This document shows, piece after piece, positions 1 to 9,369 of a stretch of DNA of 64,000 nucleotides. The translations under genes were made by a program, and so were the position numbers. How positions within the stretch are numbered: position 1 is the stretch's first letter; the number at the start of each line of letters is the position of its first letter. The notes beneath the pieces are model-generated. The model ran no database searches and was not told where the DNA came from. It saw nothing but the letters and a program-made list of their open reading frames with translations. Source of the stretch: Helichrysum umbraculigerum (lineage: Eukaryota > Streptophyta > Magnoliopsida > Asterales > Asteraceae); assembly GCA_949592205.1 (NCBI GenBank), contig CATIUR010000003.1:17160001-17224000 (forward strand), written 5' to 3'.

Positions 1-195
1 TGCAATTTCTGCAATGCAAAGCTTCATGCTGATGAAGATGACAAACAAATTTCTGAGGTAAATAAATTTATAAGCATATTTCTTCTAAAATGAGCTTTAG
101 TTTATTGATTTATTTTTAATAAATTTTCGAAATGGTTATGTAACTTTTTCCTTTTCATGCAGGTTCTAAGAGCTCGACACATATTTGATAGTTAA
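1..195 (+). CDS. Possible last two exons of a CACTA-encoded protein
   Basis: Positions 1-57 are open and cysteine- and charge-rich (CNFCNAK start, then HADEDDKQISE). They end at a good donor (GAG|GTAAAT). A pyrimidine-rich stretch ends in GCAG at 159-162, and the downstream frame stays open for ten codons (VLRARHIFDS) to TAA at 193-195. Both exons join in phase 0. The position just inside a CACTA terminus fits the 3' end of an element gene, but too little is visible to name the family. The splice structure is inferred. Confidence 0.3.
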
Positions 196-420
196 TTTTC
201 ACTATATAGATTGTAGGTGAAGTTTGTTTTTAATCTTCATTAGAATCGTGAAGCGGGTAATTTTGTAAGATGTGGATATAACATGATGTTATAAATAAAA
301 TTTATGTTTCGTATTTTTCGTAGTAAATTTTCAATTGATTTCTATTTTGTGGAAATTTTTAGTACATTTAAGCATTTGCTATATTTTTTTCTTCATATAT
401 TAAAAATAATGACCACTTTG

Positions 421-742
421 GTCACTGATTGGGATGACCTGGGCAGTCTTATGGGCAGGTTGTATTGACCACTAAAAAGTGGTCACTGATTTCATCAAAT
501 TAGAGACCAAATTCACCGATTAGTGACCACAATCAATGACCAAAAGAGTCGTCACAAATTCTAGTGACCACATATTTTCGTCATTTGTTAGAGACCAAAA
601 TTTTGAATTTGGTCACAGAAGGCTTTAGCGACGGACCTATAGTGACCAACGGTGACCACCCAAATTTTGGTCTCTAAACCCGTTTTGTGACCATTTTTAG
701 CCCGTTAGTGACCAAATTTGCTTTGTCACTATAGGTGATTTT
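421..742. repeat. CACTA subterminal repeat region
   Basis: About ten copies or near copies of AGTGACCA and its complement TGGTCACT, with related GAGACCAAA words, are scattered in both orientations. In En/Spm-type elements such repeats bind the element's own DNA-binding protein next to the TIR. Binding here is inferred from the family. Confidence 0.7.
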
Positions 743-752
743 TCTTGTAGTG

Positions 753-1499
753 CACTTGTGTTTTTGACCATCTACAATTGCTGTATTTTCCACTTGCGGT
801 TGCCTTTGCTCTAAAGTTTGATATTTCACTCTCGCTGAATGAAAGTTTCTTTCTTGTATAATTGCTTAACATACCATCGCTTACAGCTGTTACTGGCTTG
901 GGACGTAAACCACGACCAGGAAACAATGAGGATGAATTGAAAACAGGCCCAGCGAATTCAGTCTTTTGACTTTCTCCTCTGTTCATAGCAGCCCAATCGT
1001 TTAGGAATGTACATAGAGTGGATGCATCAATAATCCTATGTGAAACTCTTACACCAACTGCTACACCTCCACAATCGAAGGTGGTTACTTGAATTGTAAC
1101 TAATGGGTTAGTAAAAAGATCGGTATGCTGTGTTTTGAATGGAACGAATTCATCAACCAAATTAACATTAACTTCAGAATCAAGAAAATCTTGAAGTTTA
1201 ATGTTAACTTTGACGTGTATGAACTCAACACCTTTATCATTGCACTCAACGGTTTTAATTTCTTCAACGTATCTACCTGCAAGAGGGTAGAATTGCGTTA
1301 AGGTTTTCTCAAGGGATTTTTCTAGCCCAACAATGAAATTTGGGTTGATGTTATCTAGTGGGAAGAAAAGTACAAGAGTTACGTTCACAATTGAAACAAA
1401 CTCATCAATGAACCCGATCTTGTAGTGACGATGGGTTTGAGGAGTTGGAACAAAGGGTTTTATGAATTTGGTGAATTGCTTTTCAACCTTCATTGTCAT
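753..1499 (-). pseudogene. BAHD acyltransferase, N-terminal half, cut by a CACTA insertion
   Basis: BAHD enzymes transfer acyl groups from CoA thioesters to alcohols or amines of specialised metabolites, normally in the cytosol. The ATG at 1497-1499 opens a frame of about 249 host codons. His154 and Asp158 form the catalytic HxxxD motif (HRIID), and the upstream FYPLAGR-type segment is typical of the family. Normal members have about 430-450 residues and a C-terminal DFGWG motif; that half is missing because the CACTA element begins at 752. The frame reads only about seven more codons into the transposon before a stop. Just before the junction the adjacent frame reads VENTAIV, resembling the VENPT-type segment usual at this point, so a small frameshift may precede the insertion. 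Subgroup (vinorine synthase-like) and substrate are not determinable. Only pieces this side of the CACTA element are in view. Confidence 0.85.
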
Positions 1500-1575
1500 T
1501 ACTGTTTTTAAGCTTGTTCACTAGTTAAACTAGAATGAAAAGATAACAATGCTTTCAGCACCCAAAACTCGACCT

Positions 1576-1583
1576 ACTATATA
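1576..1583 (-). promoter_or_regulatory. Candidate TATA box of the BAHD gene
   Basis: Minus-strand TATATAGT lies 77-84 bp upstream of the ATG at 1499, a normal distance for a plant gene with a short 5' UTR. It is the best match in the 170 bp between the ATG and the MITE at 1672. Confidence 0.4.
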
Positions 1584-1671
1584 TTGAGTAAGAATTCACC
1601 TTTTTGAATTGAAGTCCAAATGCAACTACTGATTCATATAATAAAAAGGCCATGTGTATACTAGTTTATTA

Positions 1672-1820
1672 CTCCATCCGTTCCATTATAAGTATCAACT
1701 ATGTGTATGACACACAGTTTTAAGAAAGTACAAAGATTCTCTATAAACCAATAAAATTTCATAATTTATTTTTTAGATGTTTTTATGTGGTTAAAAATGA
1801 AATTAGACACTTAATTGGAG
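1672..1820. mobile_element. Stowaway-like MITE, diverged
   Basis: The left end CTCCATCCGTTCCATTATAAGT closely matches the Stowaway (Tc1/mariner) consensus terminus. A TA dinucleotide flanks each side (1670-1671 and 1821-1822). The right end, read inward on the minus strand, begins CTCCAA, matching only the first bases, so that terminus is eroded or the element is old. It sits in the presumed upstream region of the BAHD gene. Length 149 bp; no coding capacity. Confidence 0.45.
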
Positions 1821-1822
1821 TA

Positions 1823-2536
1823 ATTAGCTCATAAAAAAAATGAAAATTACAATTACAAATATCTGGTTATTCTATTCACAAATTTAAGTGAAGCTAAAAA
1901 GGCAATAATTTATCACCATAAAATAAAATTAATTACCACTATATCATTAAGAATAGTGCTTTCAGTATTTTAGTTTTATTAAATAATAAATTGGTGAAAT
2001 TTCAATGAGTATAAAACTTTTGTCCCCATTCATATTCATATTCATATTAAACTTTAGTTGTGCTTGTGTATACGATAACAAGATTTTAAACCCGTGTAAT
2101 CACACGGGGCGTTGAATTTGTATTTGAGTTTGTAAGTAAATAATGATACATTCGTGATGGAAGCATATATTAGTTAGGAGACTCTAATATTAAATGATAT
2201 AGATATGGAATATAAATTAAATACTTATTATATATTTGTTAAAATTATAATGATGAAACAATTGCTTTATTTTAGTATATTTTAAAATAATGATTTATGA
2301 TGTCATATTTTCCTTATATTTAGTCAATTTGCAAAAATCAAACAATTCTATTGGCTAATTGTAATTTTGATGACATCATAAGGTTATTCATATATTATAT
2401 TTAAGATGAGATCAACGCAACATGCGGAATTTGTTCGGTTAAGTACGTCGTACTAATTGCTCTGTTTTTTTCTTATGGTTTTGTTGGTTATATTTAGGTT
2501 GTATAAAGAAAAAGGGTACATTAGTCATAACCTTTA
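1823..2536. other. AT-rich intergenic stretch with one GC hairpin
   Basis: No gene is visible. The only distinct item is a 7-bp stem at 2091-2097/2102-2108 (CCCGTGT, AATC, ACACGGG). It resembles the terminal hairpin of the Helitron downstream but has no CTRR terminus after it, so it may be a relic of another Helitron. Confidence 0.35.
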
Positions 2537-4023
2537 TCTATACTATATAATAAAAGGGAGTTAACGCTGATGTCATAATGCTGATTTGGCCCAATCTAAA
2601 AAAGAATTCTTGATGATGTGGAATGTGATTTTTCACCTTTTTTGAGTTTCTTTTAATTATTTAAATTAATTATATTATTAAATCTGATTTAATATTGTTA
2701 CGTAAGTTTCTAGGCATGGAAATAAGTAATCTTCCTTTGCACTCCTTAATTTCATTGGTCTCTTTTCCTTGTCACCGCCCCAGCGTGTTACTTCCTATGC
2801 AAGACCTATGCTTTTGTCAGGTGGCTTTTCATTAGCCGCCCATTTTTCTTGAACCCTACAAAAAGTTAATTCAAATGCTTTAATTTAATTGGGTTTATCA
2901 AGCTTTTTCATTTGATTGGTTTTTTTGTGACCGCCCAAAATCTAGCACCAATTCATTTATATCATTTTCTTCTCCATTCAAATTATTCATATCCATTATG
3001 TCCTCTGTCATCTTCACCAGGTATATTATCTTCATATATTTTCATATTGGCTTTTCATAACGATTGTTTTGCTTCTGATTACGTTTCTTCTCCCTTTTTT
3101 GGTGTGCTAAATTAATTTATTTGATCAATTTCATCTCTCTATGGAATATCCGAATATATGTTTTCTCTGTTTGAATTGTCTCCATTTTTATAAGTTAGTT
3201 TTTCTTTCGGTTTATTAATTGGAATTTGCAAAATAGACGTTATGAAATTTTTACAGGGAACAAGAATCGGATAAGTAGGTCTAAGTAAAACCTATTCCAC
3301 GTTAGTATAGTAAAGTCTCTCTAATTTATTGTTATTTTCATAGGAATCTGGAGTTCGTTGGATGATGTTTTTACGGGTTTTTTCAGATTATGTACAGGTT
3401 TAATTTCAATGTGTTTTATTCCTTGAGTTCGTGTATACACATGTGTACCTGGTTTTGACGCAGTTGTGCTTCATCTACCCCAAGATTTCAGTTCTTAATT
3501 TGCTTTAATGCTTTTGTTTGAATGCCCACCAAGTGTTTGTTGAAATGTCTGTGTTTGTGATTTGTGGTTATTATGTTTGTGATTTGTGGTTATTATGACT
3601 TATGTTGTGTATGTTCTGGAGATGCTAAGAAAAAGTACGAATATGTTATTTAATGAGGTTTCCGTTGTTTACTCAATGTTTTATGAAGATTTGTAATGTA
3701 TTTTTCTGTAATCATTTCTTATATGGTTGTTTGATTACTACTGAAATTTGTAAGTTGGTTCACAATGATGGTTGAACTTGGCGTGCTGTTTAAAATTCCA
3801 CAGAATCACAAGATAGGTTGATTGGCTTTGAAATATTTTACTACATGCTTTTGGGTGTTCTTTGGCATAGTGTTCAAAATGCTTTTGGGGTGTGCTTTGG
3901 CTTCAGCTTTTGGGTGTGCTTTGGCTTCATAATATGATATTTATGTTCCTTCAGTTTTAGTAGCTGTATAATTATTGTATGGATACTTGAATTTATATAT
4001 CTTACAACTTTTTTGCATAACAG

Positions 4024-4092
4024 GTTTAGGATACAAGTGAGAGTACAAGATTCAACTGGATCTGTCTCCTTGACCTTATTTAATCAAAATGC
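4024..4092 (+). pseudogene. RPA70-like OB-fold exon relic inside the Helitron
   Basis: Between an acceptor (CAG at 4021-4023) and a donor (GC|GTAAGA at 4093) the frame reads FRIQVRVQDSTGSVSLTLF and then NQNA. This resembles the segment of replication protein A large-subunit OB folds where 'V.D.TG..S..LF...A' is conserved. Plant Helitrons often carry or descend from elements carrying RPA-like genes, so this is either a remnant of the element's own RPA gene or a captured host exon. A possible further exon at about 4193-4240 reads on in frame but is not recognisable. Single-exon evidence only. Confidence 0.4.
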
Positions 4093-5577
4093 GTAAGAGT
4101 TTTTTTTTCCTTTCTTTGTAATATACTTATGACATATGTAGTTTTGTTATTATATATGTTTATCTGGATAAAGTTTCTTTCTATATGCATAGACATCAAG
4201 ATACAAGTTTTTTGCCAAACATCATGTACTGGTCGGAGGTTCATATTTTGACTTCCTTTTAACATTTATTTTATTTTGTTTGATGATGATGATTGATTAG
4301 GCTTGACACTTGGGTAGCTTACTATCATTAGATTGGAAATTTGATGTCTAATCTATTTTTGTATTATTTTGTTGTATTTGAGTTTAGAATTTGATGTCTT
4401 ATCTATTTTTGTATTATTTTGTTGTATTTGAGTTGGGTAAAAGTGTCTTGCTGAAAGTTAACCTGTACACAGTTCTTGAGATAAACTATGATGGTGTCTT
4501 ATTTTTTAGTGGGTGGTGGTTAGTGTCTTCATGTAAAAAGAGTTTTATATGTATTGTTTTTTCATGCTTGACCTCTTCTTTTGTCACCATATCATAATAT
4601 GAGTTTTAAACCACCATCTGGTAAGTGTTGTGGCACATTGTTACTCTTGACGGTCACGTAATGGATCTAGATCGACTCTTTTTCTACTGCTGCAAATCTG
4701 GACAGGAGGAGTTATAATGGATAACTTTTGATGAGTCAGATTGAATGTCAAATTTGGAAATGAAGGGTAAGATATTTTGGTCAATGCTGGTGCACATGTA
4801 CATAATTCTTAATTGATGAGTATTTCAAAAATTGGGATCTTATTTGGCCGTGTTGTGGATGGCGAACATGTCTATAAAGTTAGCTGCGATTGATGGGTTA
4901 ATGAACCTGGATCAGTGGGCAATATGCAGGTGGTGTCAAATGGGTAATGGGTGATCTGTAGGTGTAGTCAAATGGGTACTGCAGCTGGGGTGTTGACCGA
5001 TTGAAATTTGTGATCTTGGAGGAATGACAGCAGCTCAAAACAATAGGGTGTTGTGAATTGTGATGATATCTGATTGAGTCTATAAGGAATTTTGTTGTTT
5101 GTGTGTATTTTTTGATATATTAAAATGTAAACAAGAGTAGGAAAGTGGAAAGTGCAGTAGTGTATTGGAAGGGTATTTTGTGACTATAATATGACCTTTG
5201 GTTGTTTGTTTTTTTATGTAGTTATCTTTGTATCACATGGATTATATGTTTTTAAGATATGCATTTCTTTTTAATGTTTTGATGTAATATTTTGTCCTTA
5301 TATGAATTGATTGGGTCATTGTAATATGAATTATAGAGACAAATATGAATATGAACATTCTTAATTTGCTTTCTAATTCTAATTTGAAGATGATTAAGTA
5401 CATATAAAGATGTCTCTAAAAATCCTCTTAATATTTTAATATATGCCAAGTACAAACATAAACAGATATAATCTTGGAATACAAACTAAATATATATAAA
5501 ACTTATGGGCACTTATTTCTGTATATATTATACTTACAAACTTTATCAAATAATTTTAGTATTTTATCTATTGTTAA

Positions 5578-5595
5578 ACCCGTGTATACACGGGT
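5578..5595. other. Helitron 3' terminal hairpin
   Basis: ACCCGTGTA/TACACGGGT is a perfect palindrome with 9-bp arms and no spacer, ending 7 nt before the CTAG terminus. In Helitrons this subterminal hairpin is taken to signal termination of rolling-circle strand transfer. Confidence 0.8.
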
Positions 5596-5616
5596 CAATA
5601 AACTAGTATGTTATAA

Positions 5617-6418
5617 GGGTGGGTTCAAATGAGATTAGAAATGTGTGTGAGAATGAGGAAACCAATGATATTGTGCCATTTGTACAAAGAGAATGTTCCA
5701 AATGTACAAAACCCTTACCCCCAACATCAATTATCTCACAAACGACAAATCAAAAAATTATGAAAATTGCACCACTAAATTCAGCGTTTTCTCCTCTTCG
5801 ATTTGCCGTCCTTCAAGGCATACATTCGACGAGTTTTTTTTCCATCTTTTTTGTTGGGTTTCACATTTACTAACATATGTGTTAAAGTGTTGCGTTTAGG
5901 GTTTGGGGTTTAGGGTTTAGGGTTAGGGGTTTGGGGTGTCGGGGCGAAACCCCCAACCACAAACCCTAAACCCTAACCCATAAACCCTAAACCCTAAACC
6001 TTAAACGCTTTACAAAACTCTAAACCCTAAATCATACTAAACCCTAAACCCTGCTAAACCCTAAACCCTAAACCCTGCTAAACCCTAACCCAAAATTCTA
6101 AACCCTAAACCCTAGCCCAAAGCCCTAACCCTAACCACAAATCAAATGTATAACCAATCACCAACACATGTGCTACTAATTTGTAAAACCCATCAAAAAT
6201 GAAAAAAAAAATTGTCAAAAGTATGCCTTGAGGGACGGCAAATCGAAGAGGAGAAAATGTTGAATTTTATGGTGCAATTTTCATGATTTTTCGACTTACC
6301 GTTTGTGAGATATTTGAGTTTCAAAAAGTGGGGTAAATGGGGATTTGATGAAAATGAGTGGTTGAGATTGATTTCCCTATTCTCACTCAAAATTGATAAA
6401 CTCATTTTAACTCTACTC
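5617..6418. mobile_element. Mutator-type foldback element with 10-bp target duplication
   Basis: The two ends are inverted copies: GGGTGGGTTCAAATGAG at 5617, and GAGTAGAGTTAAAATGAG read inward from 6418. The arms stay recognisably complementary for about 270 bp each (roughly 5617-5893 and 6137-6418), so the element is almost all inverted repeat. TATGTTATAA occurs directly outside both ends (5607-5616 and 6419-6428); 9-10 bp duplications are typical of Mutator-like elements. The loop between the arms is the telomere-like tract. No transposase. It abuts the Helitron 3' end. Confidence 0.75.
5894..6136. repeat. Two head-to-head degenerate plant telomere-like tracts
   Basis: Positions 5894-5935 are TTTAGGG-type repeats. 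After a short CGGGGCG centre, positions 5945-6136 are CCCTAAA-type repeats in the opposite orientation, interrupted by variants such as CCCTGCTAAA. It forms the loop of the foldback element 5617-6418. The degenerate units and position between transposon arms mark it as interstitial, not a chromosome end. Confidence 0.85.
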
Positions 6419-6660
6419 TATGTTATAAATTAAAAAGTGTTACATTAAGGAAATAGGTAAATGCGAGAAATTTAAGATTTATACCGTGGAAATATAATAT
6501 TATGGTGTTTAGTTGGTAGAATTTGTAATTACGATGTCAGAAAAGGGGATATATGATATTATCCCTTCCTAATCTTTTAATGTGACATTTTCTATGAATC
6601 ATGGTAGATTATATAAATGATATACCAGTCAATTAGTTAGGAATAGTAATAACCAATAAG

Positions 6661-7034
6661 GGTTAGGTTCAGATGAGAATCAACTAAAAGTAGAGAACCT
6701 TGAGGACTACTAGATAACGTGTTTGTTCACATGTGATTAACTTCATTCACATGTGAACATTGATTTAGGTTATATTGAGAAAGAAAAAAATATCAAAAAA
6801 TCCTAAAATTACGTCTTAAAACACGTTTTACCTATTTGTTCACATTATCCGTTCACATGTGAACGTATATCTGTTTTTTGTGTTTTTCGATATAATTTTA
6901 GGATTTTTTTGACTTTTTTCTTTATCAATTAAATGTACATCAATGTTCACATATGATTGAAGTTAATTACATGTGAACAAACATGTAATCTAGTAGTTCT
7001 CACGGTTCTCAACTTTTAGTTGGTTCTTATTTGA

Positions 7035-7036
<2 letters not shown>
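6661..7036. mobile_element. Second foldback MITE, Mutator-like termini
   Basis: The left end GGTTAGGTTCAGATGAGAA pairs with the right end read inward (GAGGTTCAAATAAGAACC). The arms match for about 190 bp, almost to the centre near 6850, and contain repeated TTCACATGTGAAC palindromes. The terminal words resemble those of the foldback at 5617-6418, so the two belong to related families. No target duplication is recoverable because the right side runs into a CT microsatellite. No coding capacity. Confidence 0.6.

Positions 7037-7096
<60 letters not shown>
7037..7096. repeat. Compound microsatellite (CT)16(AT)14
   Basis: Perfect CT repeats at 7037-7068 are followed without a break by AT repeats at 7069-7096. 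It separates the foldback MITE from the next TIR element, whose other side is also flanked by a TA run (9193-9219). Confidence 0.95.
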
Positions 7097-7099
<3 letters not shown>

Positions 7100-9192
7100 T
7101 GGGATCAAGGGAGAAGGTTTTTAATGTGGAGAAAGGGGAGAAGTAATCCTGATCGTTAGATGAGTGAATCAATGGATGAGATTAGTCCTAGGGAAAATTG
7201 AAAAATAAGGTGGTAATACAAATCGTTTGGGGGCATTTGTGTCTTTTTGTTGCAAGCACAGAAAAAGGAAACAAAAATGTAACTAATTTAAGATTTAACA
7301 AACACAACGATTCACATGGAAAAAATTAACCGATCAAAAAAATTCATGTATCCTCTCCAACGGCGCTGCACCCAAAAACAAAAACCCTAGGTGTAATTTC
7401 GCTTGAACACAGAAAACATACGAAAAGAGGAGTTTAGTAAAAACCCTAATCGGCTATTTTATTGCTGAATCATTCGCATAAAACTGGTTTACTTGTTGGT
7501 TGTGCGATAAAAACCCTAATTGTCTACTTTTAGTTGGTGTAGATATGAGATCTCTCAGGGTCGTAAAACGAAGAGTCGCCGTTGTTTGTTCTTCAGAATC
7601 ACCCGATTTTTGTGGTAGTGGCGTGTGAAGCGTAATGAAGAAATTAGAGAAGCAGAGTCCGTCGATTTTGAAAGGTATGCGATAGTGTTGGGTTTTTTTG
7701 TAATAATGTTTTGGTGTATGGACTGCGTATCAGTGGTTTTGCTGTTTTATTTAAAGAGCCTGTATCTTATGTTGGTGATTTAGTGTTTGATTCGATTGTG
7801 TTATATATCGAAACCGGGAAGTAGTTTTAAGGTGTGTTATATTGGTGAATCATGAGTAAAAGTAGATCTTATTTCTGATTATGATTTCATAGTGGTGTGG
7901 TTGTTGATTGTTAATGTAGTTGTTGGTGTGTTATTTGTATGCAAGAAAAATGTTTGTTTATGTTCTGAGATCAGGAGTGAAAAAGGAAGATTGTTCCTCT
8001 TGAATCATTTTTTTTTTTTGCAGAATCATTAAACTTAAGTGTTGAATCAAAGTGTATCTTTTACTGGATCATAGTATGATTCAGTGTGAATTAGGGTCCA
8101 TGCATACAATCGTATGGTATGAAGCAACCGTAACGCCTTTCGGTTTGCCAACAGCCTGTGTCTAGGTGTTTGAGTAGTCACAAAAGGTATGAGTAGGCTG
8201 GTTTACATTTTAGTTGATTCGTAAATAATGTAAGAAATTGGTTCTTCACAGTGGGTCGGTTGTCGAAGCATTGTAGACTAACTTGTACGTGAGGGTTCAT
8301 GCCTAAATTTAAGTTTTTGTAAAACAATGGATAAGAAAGCAACAAATCACACACGAATTGCTTCTACGTGACTGTTCAAACAAGTGACTGGTGTTACAAA
8401 TTTTCCGAATCAATGGATACTATAGCTGAATCAGTTCAATCGAATACATGAATCAGACCTAATATTACAGAATCAGTGTACAAATGTTTATGCCAACGAG
8501 AGTCGTAAAACCGTATAAAACGAAGCGTTTATATATAGTCCCAATTGATATGTAGGGAAAAATTAAAAACACTCATAAGACGTAACCGATGACAACTTTG
8601 CTTACATACGGCCTTATAAAAAATCACTAATAAGTGTACAAAAAACAAACGTTTTAAATAAACATCTATTCGGATGCCGTAACAGGTTCTTCATTCGTGA
8701 CACTGCATCGACTTCCTTTTATCACAAGTCCAAATACGTTTTCCAGATTTCCTTCAATGTTGAACCCAGAACCGGTTCACTATATCGATGATCGAACCAG
8801 TTATGAAAATGAACCAAAACTTAAATCGATGAAGAATGCCTATCAAATACTTTTACTGAACCGTATAAAACAACTCATCAAAATCTAGAAAAAACTTGGT
8901 GAATATGTTGACAAGGCAATGACGATTGCATTTTGATTGCGTTAATTATTATCCAGACTAAAAAAATAAAATATCGGCAAGTGCATTTGACTAGGAAATC
9001 TTGTTGTCATTTACCTCCTATAATATTGGAAAGAAAAGTGTTTCCACATTCAAATAATACATTTAATAGAATTTCATTTAATATTCAATTTAGAAAAGAC
9101 TTATATACCCTTTGACCATAAAATGAGATGAATGGCCAGGATTGCTTCTCCTCCTTCTCTACAAAATAATTCTTCTTTTTAGATCCTCCAAC
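7097..9192. mobile_element. 2.1-kb TIR element inserted in a TA microsatellite (Mutator-like or Micron-like)
   Basis: The left end (GATTGGGATCAAGGGAGAAGG) and the right end read inward (GTTGGAGGATCTAAAAAGAAG) align over about 90 bp, including a shared GGAGAAG..AATCCTG segment at 7136-7151 and its inverted partner near 9150-9168. TA repeats flank both sides, so any 9-bp duplication would be hidden in them. The interior has AAACCCTA-rich leader-like sequence at 7370-7530 and a short frame starting MKKLEKQSPSILK at 7637, but no transposase; the longest frame (8697-8888) matches nothing I know. Superfamily is uncertain. Confidence 0.5.
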
Positions 9193-9219
9193 TATATATA
9201 TATATATATATATATATAT
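9193..9219. repeat. (TA)13 microsatellite
   Basis: A TA run directly borders the right end of the TIR element. Together with the AT run at 7069-7096 it suggests insertion into one older AT/TA microsatellite. Confidence 0.9.
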
Positions 9220-9369
9220 CAAATGTACTATTCATCAACTATTGAATAAATATTACATTTTTCCTTGCAAAAAATTGTATATACTCGATCAATGTGTAGG
9301 ATTCTCCATGTGAAACATAATTCAATATTATTTTAATGATCAATTATCATATAATAAGGATAGTTGTAT

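Larger units (their letters stand above)
1..752. mobile_element. CACTA (En/Spm) DNA transposon, one terminal part
   Basis: The right boundary at 743-752 reads, on the minus strand, CACTACAAGAAAAA, the usual plant CACTA terminus. The 330 bp inside it are full of AGTGACCA/TGGTCACT words in both orientations, the subterminal repeat pattern of this superfamily. The other terminus lies left of the window, so the 3-bp target duplication cannot be confirmed; its right copy would be CAC at 753-755. The element interrupts the BAHD gene to its right. Confidence 0.85.
2537..5606 (+). mobile_element. Complete Helitron, 3.07 kb, non-autonomous
   Basis: The 5' end is TCTATACTATATAATAAA, preceded by A (2536). 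The 3' end is CTAG (5603-5606), followed by T (5607), giving the expected insertion between A and T without target duplication. A perfect 18-nt palindrome at 5578-5595 lies 7 nt before CTAG, as in Helitron termini. No Rep/helicase frame is present, so it could only move in trans. The interior is AT-rich and mostly anonymous, apart from one RPA-like exon at 4024-4092 and a small open frame at 2912-3115 that I do not recognise. Confidence 0.8.

Noticed and set aside
5894..6136. Telomere-like repeats as a real chromosome end or a recent fusion point
   Set aside because: Units are degenerate, the two tracts face each other inside inverted arms, and a 10-bp target duplication surrounds the whole, so it is the loop of a transposon.
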